Assembly: GCF_025943985.1 (NCBI RefSeq)
Contig: NZ_JAPCWE010000018.1
Span: forward strand, 1-58,618
DNA from: Anaerorudis cellulosivorans
GTDB lineage: Bacteria > Bacteroidota > Bacteroidia > Bacteroidales > Dysgonomonadaceae
Reading direction: 5' to 3'
DNA length: 58,618 nt
A program made the translations under genes and the position numbers. Positions 1 through 8,484 of the stretch are shown here, in pieces. How positions within the stretch are numbered: the first letter of the stretch is position 1; each line of letters begins with the position of its first letter. Below the pieces are notes generated by a model. The model worked only from the letters and a program-made list of their open reading frames with translations. It searched no databases and was not told the origin of the DNA.

Positions 1-280
1 TGCATTTGCAATCCATATTAGGATCACAAAGATGAGAATTCAAATCCGTTTAATCGAAAATTGTATACAACTAACTAAATTTCAAATATTTCAAAGAGCT
101 ATTGTAGATTTTAATGGGACAGCAATGTAGATAGATATAAAACAAAATAAAACACGACGGCACAACAACGGCTCATACCCAATGCGGGTCAAGTAGGTTG
201 AGGTTTTCATCGGTTTTTAAATATATTAGTTCACGGTTGATAGGTCAGTGCTATCTAATCCCGCTGTAAACGGTAAATAA

Positions 281-385
281 GAATGCAGCATTTTCGGTAA
301 TTTCGCGTGCAGCGTTTTTAGTAACAACGCTGCAACACTTTCGGTAACAATAATGCAGCATTTTTAGTAACAATAGTGCATCAGT
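281..385. repeat. Imperfect 23-nt tandem repeat, about 4 copies
   Basis: Four units of about 23 nt follow each other, each with a core like GCAGCATTTTCGGTAA or GCAGCGTTTTTAGTAACAA, at about 281, 304, 328 and 351. A decayed fifth unit starts near 374. There is no open frame of note. The rest of 1-280 shows nothing I can assign. Confidence 0.6.
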
Positions 386-440
386 TGCAAAGATAATTTA
401 TTCGTTAATATTCTCATTCTATATTTTAGTTTTTGTAGAG

Positions 441-624
441 TCAACCGGCAAGTGCGAATTTACACTAATTGTTTGTAAAACTCATTTTTTGGTAAATTAT
501 GTTGCCGGTTGATTCTGACACTCTTTGGGGGTTTTGCACCCCCAGCCGTTTGGCAATCCCCCGCAGTGTTTTTCATCGTTTTATTTTTAAAAACCTATGT
601 AAAACTTATCGGGAAATTCGCACT
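441..624. other. Structured non-coding element with nested inverted repeats
   Basis: TCAACCGGCAA (441-451) is the exact reverse complement of TTGCCGGTTGA (502-512). The next bases, AGTGCGAATTT (451-461), are the exact reverse complement of AAATTCGCACT (614-624). A G5/C5 hairpin lies inside (about 526-570). A 76-codon plus-strand frame crosses it (499-729) but its product looks like translated repeat. It may be a small non-autonomous element or a decayed recombination site. From 625 to 770 I see nothing. Confidence 0.4.
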
Positions 625-772
625 TCTAAGTTGAACTTACAAATAAAAAAACAGTTTATCCTATTGATAATATGCAATTTGTCTTTCAATATCAAGTATA
701 AAAGCAAAAATAATTTTCTTAATTTATAATTTTTATTTACAAATGTTGTATATTTATGGCGTAAATAAAGCG

Positions 773-1851
773 TTAGCGTTCATGCAAAGAGGACAAGAAA
801 CATACTGCATAAATTTGCCAGGACAGGAGTATAGAACATGATAATAGTACCGTAACTTTGACAAAACGTTATGAATCGGACATAGAAGCAATTATTGCAA
901 AACGTTATGACAACGGAGATGATTTATGGGCTACTCCTGATAGACGGATATACAAAGGTGCCCCATTTTCAACTCTTGAAAGTGTGTTAATGCTTGCAGA
1001 GTTGGAATCGACCGTGACTGCAATAATGAAAGAAGCGGGTGAGTTAATGTTTAGTTTATGGAGAGAAGATGGACGATTTCAAATAGCTCCAAAAAGTGCA
1101 ATTTATCCTTGTCATACGGCTAATGTTGCAAGAGTATTATGTCGTTTGGGTTATGCAAATGACATCAGGCTTGGAAAGACATTTAAACATCTTCTGGAAA
1201 TTCAGCATGAAGATGGTGGCTGGCGTTGCAATACTTATAAATTTGGGAGAGGCATGGAAACTGCTTTCTCAAATCCAGGAACAACGTTAGCAGCCTTAGA
1301 CGCGTTCAGGTTCTCAATTTACCTTAATAAAGACGAGCGACTTGATAAAGCAGTAGAATCCTTACTCAGCCATTGGGAAACTCGCAAACCTCTTGGACCT
1401 TGCCATTATGGAATTGGTACATTATTCATGAAAGTGGAATACCCGTTCTTCCGGTATAATTTGTTTTTTTATGTTTACGTTTTATCATTCTATGAAAGAG
1501 CTAAAAATGACACTCGATTCCTAGATGCACTAAATGTTTTAAAGTCCAAAATGGTAGATGGAAAGATTATAATTGAGAATCCCAACGCTAAATTGGCAAA
1601 CTTTACTTTCTGTAAAAAGGGAGAACCAAACGACCTTGCAACTCGACGCTATATAGAGATATTGAATAATCTCAAATAAAATTTTCTATGAGTAATGTCT
1701 TGTTGATAGCAATAAAAAAAGCACGAAACGCTAACAAGCGGTATAGTTAATTGCCGGTTTAGTGCAGATTCAAGCTTTTCAGCCCGTATTAAAATAGTTG
1801 TAACTTGACAGAAAAGCGCTTCGAAGTCGGCAACTAACCATACTGCCAACG
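773..1851 (+). mobile_element. Candidate integron gene cassette
   Basis: The segment opens at G^TTAGCG (772-778) and closes at CCAACG^TT (1846-1853). It carries one gene and ends in an attC-like inverted repeat. If it were circularised, the joined end would read CAACG-TTAGCG, and the resulting GTTAGCG is the exact reverse complement of the R''-like CGCTAAC at 1729-1735, as expected for a cassette. No integrase gene and no neighbouring cassette is visible, so this may be a lone cassette or the edge of an eroded array. Confidence 0.5.
858..1679 (+). CDS. Prenyltransferase/squalene-cyclase-repeat-like protein of unknown function
   Basis: This 273-residue protein has helical repeats resembling the alpha/alpha-toroid of terpenoid cyclases and prenyltransferase beta subunits, for example LLEIQHEDGGWRCN near residue 112 and ESLLSHWE near 167. 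I see no DxDD cyclase motif and no signal peptide, so enzyme activity is doubtful. No in-frame ATG exists near the front. The apparent start is TTG at 858, preceded by a 5-codon minicistron (ATG 838, TAA 853-855) that follows a GGACAGGAG stretch. Either start re-initiation or a small frameshift near the N-terminus is possible. It is the only gene of the candidate integron cassette and has no functional link to its neighbours. The frame is real by length and composition, but the function is unknown. Confidence 0.6.
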   Translation: MTKRYESDIEAIIAKRYDNGDDLWATPDRRIYKGAPFSTLESVLMLAELESTVTAIMKEAGELMFSLWREDGRFQIAPKSAIYPCHTANVARVLCRLGYANDIRLGKTFKHLLEIQHEDGGWRCNTYKFGRGMETAFSNPGTTLAALDAFRFSIYLNKDERLDKAVESLLSHWETRKPLGPCHYGIGTLFMKVEYPFFRYNLFFYVYVLSFYERAKNDTRFLDALNVLKSKMVDGKIIIENPNAKLANFTFCKKGEPNDLATRRYIEILNNLK

Positions 1852-1857
1852 TTGCCA
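1729..1857 (+). other. attC-like recombination site
   Basis: The order is R''-like CGCTAAC (1729-1735), a left arm (1736-1756, ...GTATAGTTAATTGCCG), a loop, a right arm (1828-1850, CGGCAACTAACCATACTG...) and R'-like GTTGCCA (1851-1857). The arms pair over most of their length with a few mismatches and extra bases, as in attC sites that fold as single strands. The R' here differs from the cassette's own start (TTAGCG), as expected after integration next to foreign sequence. Confidence 0.5.
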
Positions 1858-1885
1858 ATCAAGTCGATCAATTCTCCCAAACTGA

Positions 1886-2107
1886 TGGGATCGAGGTTTT
1901 GTCGCGCATATACTTTGGGTAAAACACCTTTTGGTGGAAGAATTTCCCCTTGCTTCGAAATACCTCACCAAACTTTCTGAAAATGAATGGATGCTCACCC
2001 CGGATGTTTGCTCCATGGATGGCGTCGGGCGTTTCGTGATGGGACTCCTCGACGGTATCGAAATTGTAGAATTACCCGAACTCCAAAAATACATTGTCGC
2101 TCACTGA
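1886..2107 (+). pseudogene. C-terminal fragment of a WYL-type transcriptional regulator
   Basis: An open frame without a start codon runs from 1886 (just after an in-frame TGA at 1883) to a TGA at 2105-2107. Its end contains VGRFVMGLLDGIEIV, a pattern typical of the C-terminus of WYL-domain regulators of Bacteroidota. The N-terminal HTH and most of the WYL domain are missing. The fragment begins about 35 bases after the cassette junction at 1851, so truncation may be linked to that junction. The assignment rests on recollection of family sequence and is moderate. Confidence 0.5.
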
Positions 2108-2114
2108 TAATATT

Positions 2115-2155
2115 GCTCAAAGGATACCACCGCTATAGCCGGTACCCTTTTGAGC
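2115..2155 (+). terminator. Stem-loop after the WYL fragment
   Basis: GCTCAAAGGATACC (from 2115) pairs with GGTACCCTTTTGAGC (2141-2155), one base longer, around a 12-nt loop. It starts 8 nt after the WYL stop codon. There is no clear T-run, so termination is an inference. Confidence 0.4.
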
Positions 2156-2246
2156 GCTACAGGCGGTACCATTACACCGCTATCATCACTCGATTTGCGC
2201 AACCTGAAAATTTAGGCATTATTATCGGGAAATTGGCACTATTTTG

Positions 2247-2277
2247 TTTGATAATTCCAAGGTATTTTTTATCTTTG
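2247..2277 (+). promoter_or_regulatory. Bacteroidota-type promoter of the molybdoenzyme operon
   Basis: TTTG (2247-2250), a 19-nt spacer and TATCTTTG (2270-2277) match the -33 TTTG / -7 TAnnTTTG consensus of Bacteroidota sigma exactly. The start site would be near 2283, about 120 nt before the first gene. Confidence 0.65.
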
Positions 2278-2404
2278 AGAATCGATGTGGAATTTGAGCC
2301 GGAGAGATGCTACAGAGGGGGAATATTTCCCGGTTAACAGTTGTTTTGTTTCGATTCCTGTTTAATTTAATACAATACGAACGATCATAAATAAAGGTAA
2401 TACT

Positions 2405-3349
2405 ATGTGGACAATAACACCAAGCATTATTGAAAACGAGCGCCCTGTGGACAGGTTTGCTCTGCACTATGTTCCGCAAACACATTGGCGTGTATGGCAT
2501 GCGCTGTGGTTTTGGGCAATGGGTATCGGGAGCGGCATTTTTTGTCTGCGCCAATTTTTCGGCATTAGTGGCAGCGGCCTTTTTTTGGGAATGAACGCTA
2601 TCGACATTGTCGGGTTGGTTTTGGTAGCCATCGGCGGTTTGATTTTGATTCTCGACCTCGGGAAACCGTTTCGGTTTTTGAACTCGCTTCTTAAACCCAA
2701 AAAAGCATGGATTTCGCGAGGAGCCATTTCCGATTTTGCGTTTTTGGGAATCGGCGTACTGTATGTTCTGCCCGGATTAATTCCCTCCCTGCCTTGGTCG
2801 GATGCCGTATTTTCGCAAGCCGATGTCGTAAGTAGGATATTTATTGTGTTGGCAATTTTCTTTGCCTTTATCATCATGATTTATCCGGGATTTGTGCTCT
2901 ATTATTCGCGGAATATTCCTTTTTGGAACAGCATTTTCACCCCGATTCTGTTTTTCGAATATGCGCTAACCAGCAGTTTCGGGCTTGTGGGGTGGATGGT
3001 TACAGCCAACGGCGAAGCGCTTCCATCGTCGTTCTACGTGGTATTTATTGCTACTCTTGCTATCACGCTCGTGTCGGTGTTTGTCTATTTATTCGAACGC
3101 AACAGCGTGCAAAATCCGTGCATCAGGGCATCGATCAACTACCTGTTGAAAGGAAAAGCGTCGGGTTGGTTTTGGTTTTCGCAAATCGTGGGATCGCTCC
3201 TGCCCATTGCCATGCTTGTCGTGATGCTCACGAATGGCATTTTCCCTGCCTCAAGCATGATGTGGATTGGCGTCTGCACCATTCTCGGAAGTTTTTCATT
3301 CCGATATAGTCAGTTGCTTGCCGGTTTACGTGTTTCACCTTTGGTATAA
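2405..3349 (+). CDS. NrfD/PsrC-family membrane subunit of a molybdopterin oxidoreductase
   Basis: This 314-residue multi-pass membrane protein has about eight hydrophobic segments and no signal peptide. NrfD/PsrC subunits anchor iron-sulfur molybdoenzymes and exchange electrons with the quinone pool. The sequence LDLGKPFRFLNSLLKPKKAWISRG (around residues 79-102; the D-L-G-K-P-x-R and W-x-S-R-G elements are the key parts) is characteristic of the family. It is the first gene of a five-gene operon, 21 nt before the catalytic subunit and followed by the ferredoxin subunit, which is the usual membrane/catalytic/electron-transfer trio in the order C-A-B. The start is the first in-frame ATG, about 120 nt after a strong promoter. 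The substrate cannot be read from this subunit. Confidence 0.88.
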   Translation: MWTITPSIIENERPVDRFALHYVPQTHWRVWHALWFWAMGIGSGIFCLRQFFGISGSGLFLGMNAIDIVGLVLVAIGGLILILDLGKPFRFLNSLLKPKKAWISRGAISDFAFLGIGVLYVLPGLIPSLPWSDAVFSQADVVSRIFIVLAIFFAFIIMIYPGFVLYYSRNIPFWNSIFTPILFFEYALTSSFGLVGWMVTANGEALPSSFYVVFIATLAITLVSVFVYLFERNSVQNPCIRASINYLLKGKASGWFWFSQIVGSLLPIAMLVVMLTNGIFPASSMMWIGVCTILGSFSFRYSQLLAGLRVSPLV

Positions 3350-3370
3350 CAACATGAAAGAATTACAATT

Positions 3371-5785
3371 ATGAGTACAGAAATAAAAAAGTTTTCGGCA
3401 TGTGTTCCCAACTGTTGGATGAACTGCCGTTTATATGCGCATGTGCGCGACGGGAAACTGGTTCAAACATCGGCTGCGCCTTTTCCCGATCCCTCCTATA
3501 ATCGTATCTGCCTGCGGGGACTGTCACACCCACAGCGTGTTAACAGCAAAGAGCGCATTCTTCACCCGATGAAACGTGTGGGCAAACGTGGCGAAAACAA
3601 ATTCGAACAAATTAGCTGGGACGAGGCTATCGATATTCTCTCGACCAATCTTAACCGGGTTCGCGAAAAATATGGATCGAAAGCGGTTGCCTTTATTCCG
3701 TGGTCGGGGAGTTATGCTGCCATCAACGGCGGCATGCCGGGTGCCATCAAACGTTTTGCCAACATTTTTGAAGGTACTGTTGTGGTGGATGGTGTCGATT
3801 TCGGTATGCCTACCGGTATGTCGCAGGTTGTGGCCAATATGGCAGGCGGTATGGCCTCCCTCTTTTTGGGACCGGAACCGAAAGACTTAAGCTATGCCAA
3901 AACCCTTATCTTTTGGGGAACGAACATCACCGATTCGCAGGTGCATAATTGGCACTTCGTGCTCGATGCAATGGAAAACGGAGCAAAATTGATCTGTATC
4001 GATCCCCGTTACAGCGAGACCGCCGCCAAATCGCACGAATGGATCAGAATCAGACCGGGATCGGATTCGGTACTTGCTTTGTCGATGATACAGGTTATCA
4101 TAGAAGAAAACCTGATCGACAGCGATTATTGCATTCGACACACGGTAGCTCCTTTCCTGGTGCGTCAGGACAACGGCTTGTTTCTCCGTCAGAGCGATAT
4201 CGACGGAAGCGATCAAGCCGGATATGTGGTCGTGGATTCGGAATCGGGCGAAATCGAACCGGTCGAATCGGTTGCCCGGCCCGAATTATTGGGGACATTC
4301 GACGTTAAGCTGCACAACGGCAACACCTTGCAGGTGAAAACTGCCTTGCAAATGTTGAAGGACGAAGCCGACAAATACAAGCCTGACGAGGCCGAAAGAA
4401 TAACAACCGTACCGGCAGAAAAAATTAGAGAAATAGCCCGAATTTACGCCACCAATACACCTTCCACCATATATCCCGGATTCGGAATAGATCGATGGGA
4501 CAATGCCGATCAGGTAGGCAGAGGGATTGCTACGCTCGGTGTAATTACCGGACAAATCGGGAAAAAAGGCGCATCTCCACTCGGAACAATGGGGCAAAGC
4601 GCTATACAATATACCATATCGGATGCGGTGATGGGACCATGGACAAGTCCATCGGGCACGCAAGCCGAACTGCTCAATTTCGTGCTGTTGCAGCAAGCTA
4701 TTCTCACCGGGAAAGTGGATATGTGGGAACCCAAAGATCCCGGCAATCCGCTTGCAGGTCCAACGGCCAAAACACCCGTTTCGAAAGACTGGCCTATCAA
4801 AGGACTGATTTTAACTACGGGAAACGTGGTAAGCAATCACGCCGAACAAAAGGTGACGATCGAGGAGATGTTCAGCGAGGAGAAACTCGATTTCATCTGC
4901 TGCATCGATATGTTTATGACCGATACCGCACGTCAGGCCGACTTGTTTCTGCCCTGCACCAGCTGGTTCGAAAACGACGATATCGTCGGCGGACTTCATC
5001 CGTATGTGATGCGGATGGAAAAAGCCATCGAACCGATGGGCGAAAGCAAGGGCGATTGGGAGATATTCAAACTTTTGGCGCAGAAAATGGGATATGGCAA
5101 GTATTTCATGGGGGAAGCCAAAGATCAGATAGAAGGTATTCTCGACGTGCTGGGAAATCTTTTTGGGGACAGGAAGGAAGAAATTCTGAAAGAATTTAGA
5201 GAAAAAGGCATCGCTCGACTCTCCGATCCTCATTCCGTTCCGTTTGCCGACGGCGTGTTTTACACGCGCACCGGTCGTGCCGAATTTTATTCCGAAGGGG
5301 TGGCAACCGTTTTTCCGAAAACCATGCCTGCACTGCAGTTGCCGGTAAACGAGGGACATAATCCGTTGCCGCATTTCGAACCGCCGGCCGAAGCATGGTT
5401 CGACAATCCACTCATCAAAAAATATCCGTTGGCACTGAGTACCCTGCATACCAAATGGCGGGTGCATACCACATTCTACGATGTTGCAGTACTGCGTGAA
5501 ATAGATCCCGAGCCGGTGGTCTATCTCAATCGTCGCGAAAGCGAGAAAAGAGGACTTAAGGACGGCGATTACGTGCGTGTATTCAACGATCGCGGCCATT
5601 GCGTGGTACGCCTCGTAGTGGACGATGCTATCAACGACGGTGGAGCCGCCATTCCCAAAGGTTGGCAGCGTCATCAGTTTAAAGAAGGAGGTTATCAGGA
5701 ACTTACAAAAAATCATATTAATACGGTTCACTATGGCATGTCGTTTTTCGATGCTCTGGTGGAAGTAGAAAAATGGAAAGGATAA
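3371..5785 (+). CDS. DmsA-like molybdopterin oxidoreductase catalytic subunit
   Basis: The protein has 804 residues. The N-terminus carries a [4Fe-4S] motif C11-x3-C15-x3-C19-x27-C47, the spacing seen in DmsA-type enzymes, followed by MKRVGKRGENKFEQISWDEA (residues 67-86), also typical of DMSO-reductase relatives. The remainder fits the MGD-binding domains and a C-terminal dinucleotide-binding domain (from about residue 670). Two features are unusual. There is no Tat signal peptide: the Cys motif starts at residue 11 and no in-frame upstream start exists, so the enzyme should face the cytoplasm. The stretch VDFGMPTGMSQ (about 141-151), where the Mo-ligand Ser/Cys/Asp lies in relatives, has no obvious standard ligand. 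It is encoded between the NrfD and ferredoxin subunits. The substrate is unknown; an S-oxide, N-oxide, polysulfide or oxyanion is possible. Confidence 0.88.
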   Translation: MSTEIKKFSACVPNCWMNCRLYAHVRDGKLVQTSAAPFPDPSYNRICLRGLSHPQRVNSKERILHPMKRVGKRGENKFEQISWDEAIDILSTNLNRVREKYGSKAVAFIPWSGSYAAINGGMPGAIKRFANIFEGTVVVDGVDFGMPTGMSQVVANMAGGMASLFLGPEPKDLSYAKTLIFWGTNITDSQVHNWHFVLDAMENGAKLICIDPRYSETAAKSHEWIRIRPGSDSVLALSMIQVIIEENLIDSDYCIRHTVAPFLVRQDNGLFLRQSDIDGSDQAGYVVVDSESGEIEPVESVARPELLGTFDVKLHNGNTLQVKTALQMLKDEADKYKPDEAERITTVPAEKIREIARIYATNTPSTIYPGFGIDRWDNADQVGRGIATLGVITGQIGKKGASPLGTMGQSAIQYTISDAVMGPWTSPSGTQAELLNFVLLQQAILTGKVDMWEPKDPGNPLAGPTAKTPVSKDWPIKGLILTTGNVVSNHAEQKVTIEEMFSEEKLDFICCIDMFMTDTARQADLFLPCTSWFENDDIVGGLHPYVMRMEKAIEPMGESKGDWEIFKLLAQKMGYGKYFMGEAKDQIEGILDVLGNLFGDRKEEILKEFREKGIARLSDPHSVPFADGVFYTRTGRAEFYSEGVATVFPKTMPALQLPVNEGHNPLPHFEPPAEAWFDNPLIKKYPLALSTLHTKWRVHTTFYDVAVLREIDPEPVVYLNRRESEKRGLKDGDYVRVFNDRGHCVVRLVVDDAINDGGAAIPKGWQRHQFKEGGYQELTKNHINTVHYGMSFFDALVEVEKWKG

Positions 5786-5790
5786 CAGCT

Positions 5791-6483
5791 ATGGAAAATA
5801 ACGATAAGAAAAAGAAAAAACGTTGGGGAATGGTTATCGACCTTACCCGTTGCGTGGGATGTCAAACCTGTGCGGTAGGTTGCAAAATAAAAAACAATCT
5901 GGCCGATGGTTTATGGTGGAACAGGGTGATTACGGTTGGCGGAGATCAAATCGATACGGCCGGAGGTACGTATGAACATCCCGTGCGTTATTCCATTCCG
6001 CTGAATTGTCAGAATTGCGAAAATCCGATCTGTGTGGATGTTTGTCCAACGGGAGCTTCTTACCAAAGAGAAGAAGACAAGTTGGTTTTGATCGATTACG
6101 ATAAATGCATCGGATGCAGGGCTTGTGTTCAAGCTTGTCCCTATGGCGTGCGCATTGCGAATACCGAAGAACCCCGTTACGAACATTGCGATGTTCAGCT
6201 TGGAGAAGAGGGGGTTACACCCCGATATCAAGGTGTGGTCGAAAAATGCACTTTCTGTGTGGAACGCATCGACCAGGGACTGAATCCGTTTTGTATCGAC
6301 GTTTGTCCGGAACGCGCCCGTTTCTTTGGCGACCTGAACGATGAAGATAGCGATGTTTCGCAACTCATTCGCGAGAATCCCGTCGAAACACTTCATCCGC
6401 AGATGGGAACAAATCCTAACGTGTACTTCATTCCACCTGCCAAGAAAAAAACGAGACGAACCGGCTTGGATTTTATCCGGTAA
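5791..6483 (+). CDS. Four-cluster ferredoxin subunit (DmsB/PsrB type)
   Basis: This electron-transfer subunit of about 230 residues has 16 cysteines in four groups: CVGCQTCAVGC, CQNCENPICVDVC, CIGCRACVQAC and CTFC...CIDVC. These bind four [4Fe-4S] clusters that pass electrons between the molybdenum site and the NrfD anchor. I chose the ATG at 5791, five nt after the preceding stop and about 9 nt downstream of AAAGGA. An earlier in-frame ATG at 5773 lies inside the catalytic gene and would add six residues. There is no signal peptide, in agreement with the missing Tat signal of the catalytic subunit. The lysine-rich N-terminus (DKKKKKRWG) is cytoplasmic in character. Confidence 0.9.
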   Translation: MENNDKKKKKRWGMVIDLTRCVGCQTCAVGCKIKNNLADGLWWNRVITVGGDQIDTAGGTYEHPVRYSIPLNCQNCENPICVDVCPTGASYQREEDKLVLIDYDKCIGCRACVQACPYGVRIANTEEPRYEHCDVQLGEEGVTPRYQGVVEKCTFCVERIDQGLNPFCIDVCPERARFFGDLNDEDSDVSQLIRENPVETLHPQMGTNPNVYFIPPAKKKTRRTGLDFIR

Positions 6484-6494
6484 CGTGTGGAATA

Positions 6495-8459
6495 ATGAAA
6501 AGAGCAAACTTGACAGTACTGTTTGTGGGTTTACTGTTTTTTTCTGCAAAGGCCGAAGAGATAGACACAACCGGTATATCGAACACGTTTCAACTGGGTG
6601 AAGTCGTTGTGCTTGCGCCAAGATCGGATAATACGGTCGGTCAGGATTTCAATCTGCAGATGAACAACATCAACGTGAGTGAAGCGTTGCGATCGATTCC
6701 CTCGGTGATCTATGCCAATATGGGCAGTCGTTTCGAGCCGACTATCCTGGTGCGTGGATTCGATATCCGAGGTATCCCCGTTTTCGTGGACGGAATCCCG
6801 CTCCAGATGCCTTACGATGGCGACATCGATTTGGGACACCTCACCACGTTCGATTATGCGCAGGTTTCGCTTACAAAAGGCCTTACACCCATGTCGTTAG
6901 GGCCCAACGCCATTGGCGGGAGCATCAATCTGGTGAGTTTTCAACCCACCGACAAAGTGAATCTGCAGGCAATAACCGGCCTGGCAAGTGGCAACACGTA
7001 TGAATATGGAGTAAACGCCGGAAGCCGAAGGGAGAAATTCTTTGCCCAAGTTGGTTATTATGAGCGTCATACCGACTATTTTACGCTCTCGCACAACTAT
7101 CAACCCACTACGTATCAACCCGACAGAAAAAGAGATAATTCCTATTCCGATTTTCGGAAAGTAAACCTGAAAATCGGATACCTTTCCTCCCCGGGTCAGG
7201 AGTTTACCCTCAACTACCATTATCAGAACAACGCAAAAGGGAATCCGCCGTACAGCGGCAGCGACGACAAGCAATCAGCCCGATTTTGGCAATGGCCCGT
7301 GTGGGAAAGGCATAGTCTGTATTTCATTTCGAAAAACCGGATAAACACGAACAACGATATTAAGACAAGTATTTATGCGGATAAGTTTTATAACGTAATG
7401 GAAAGCTACGACGATCAGTCGTACACCACGCAGAACAAAAAATATGCTTTTACCAGCATATACAACGATCGAAACGTTGGCGGAAACGTGATTTTATCGA
7501 ATACCTCCATCGCCGACAATCAGTTGAATTTTTCGATTCAGCTGAATCGTAACGAGCACAAATCGCATAACGAAGGGAGTCCGCAGCTCACCAATAGCGA
7601 TTTTGTTTGGAGCATGGGGTTGGACGATCGGTATACGATAAACGAAAAATGGGCATTGACCGGAGGATTATCTTACAATCGGCAAAAAAGTCTGAAAGCC
7701 GAAGATCAGGTCACAGACGAAGGGACAACCACGTTTCCCGAAAACTCGCATCAGGCCGTCAATGCACAACTATCGGCCAACTGGACGGCCGCCGACAATT
7801 TTTCGATGTCGGCCTATGTGGCGCGAAAAACACGGTTCGCCACCCTCAAGGAACGGTATTCGTACAAGATGGGGCAGGGGCTTCCCAACCCCGAACTACA
7901 ACCCGAGAAAGCCACCCATTTCGATGTTTCATTTCAATACGAAATACGTAAAAATCTGGCATTCAACGGTTCGGTATATGCTATCCGGTTGCACGACGTT
8001 ATTCAATTGGTAAACGATGTCGAAGGAAATCTCACGCAAATACAGAATGCAGGAAAAGCCCGTTTTCGCGGATTCGATGCAAGTTTGCACTATGCGATCC
8101 TGAAAAATCTCGATTTGACTTCCTCCTATTCCTTCATCATTCAAAAAAACCTATCGGATCCCGATTTACGGTTTACGGATGTTCCGAAACACAAGGTGTG
8201 GAGCCATTTGTCGTATCAACCCACAAGTTGGGCAAAGGTCGGCCTTACCCACGAATACTATTCGCGCCGATACAGCCGTTCCTACGGCATCACGGCCGGC
8301 GAATTTCATCTGTTCAACCTGCAGGGCGCGTTTTCGTGGAAACAATTGACGCTCTACGTGGGACTGAATAATCTTTTCGACACCAATTATGCTTATGCCG
8401 AAGGTTATCCCGAAGCGGGAAGAAACTATTTTACCAAACTGGTCTTTCAATTGAATTAA
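6495..8459 (+). CDS. TonB-dependent outer-membrane receptor
   Basis: This 654-residue protein has a signal peptide (about residues 1-20), a TonB-box-like LGEVVVLAP near residue 30, a plug domain (about 40-150, with ILVRGFDIRGIPVFVDGIPL inside) and a beta-barrel to the C-terminus (DTNYAYAEGYPEAGRNYF). It lacks the carboxypeptidase-regulatory N-terminal domain of SusC proteins, so it is a siderophore, metal-chelate or small-cofactor type receptor. It starts 11 nt after the ferredoxin gene and 25 nt before the membrane NTPase, and so is very probably co-transcribed with the molybdoenzyme. That context suggests import of a metal chelate, a cofactor precursor or the enzyme's substrate; which one cannot be decided. 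Confidence 0.88.
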   Translation: MKRANLTVLFVGLLFFSAKAEEIDTTGISNTFQLGEVVVLAPRSDNTVGQDFNLQMNNINVSEALRSIPSVIYANMGSRFEPTILVRGFDIRGIPVFVDGIPLQMPYDGDIDLGHLTTFDYAQVSLTKGLTPMSLGPNAIGGSINLVSFQPTDKVNLQAITGLASGNTYEYGVNAGSRREKFFAQVGYYERHTDYFTLSHNYQPTTYQPDRKRDNSYSDFRKVNLKIGYLSSPGQEFTLNYHYQNNAKGNPPYSGSDDKQSARFWQWPVWERHSLYFISKNRINTNNDIKTSIYADKFYNVMESYDDQSYTTQNKKYAFTSIYNDRNVGGNVILSNTSIADNQLNFSIQLNRNEHKSHNEGSPQLTNSDFVWSMGLDDRYTINEKWALTGGLSYNRQKSLKAEDQVTDEGTTTFPENSHQAVNAQLSANWTAADNFSMSAYVARKTRFATLKERYSYKMGQGLPNPELQPEKATHFDVSFQYEIRKNLAFNGSVYAIRLHDVIQLVNDVEGNLTQIQNAGKARFRGFDASLHYAILKNLDLTSSYSFIIQKNLSDPDLRFTDVPKHKVWSHLSYQPTSWAKVGLTHEYYSRRYSRSYGITAGEFHLFNLQGAFSWKQLTLYVGLNNLFDTNYAYAEGYPEAGRNYFTKLVFQLN

Positions 8460-8484
8460 GTAACTTCACCCTTTTCACCAACCG

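Noticed and set aside
499-729. 76-codon open frame on the plus strand
   Set aside because: It runs through the inverted-repeat element, has an AT-driven tail and no family likeness; kept only as part of the structured element.
4811-5731. 306-codon minus-strand frame over the molybdoenzyme gene
   Set aside because: Shadow of a well-supported catalytic subunit with clear family motifs.
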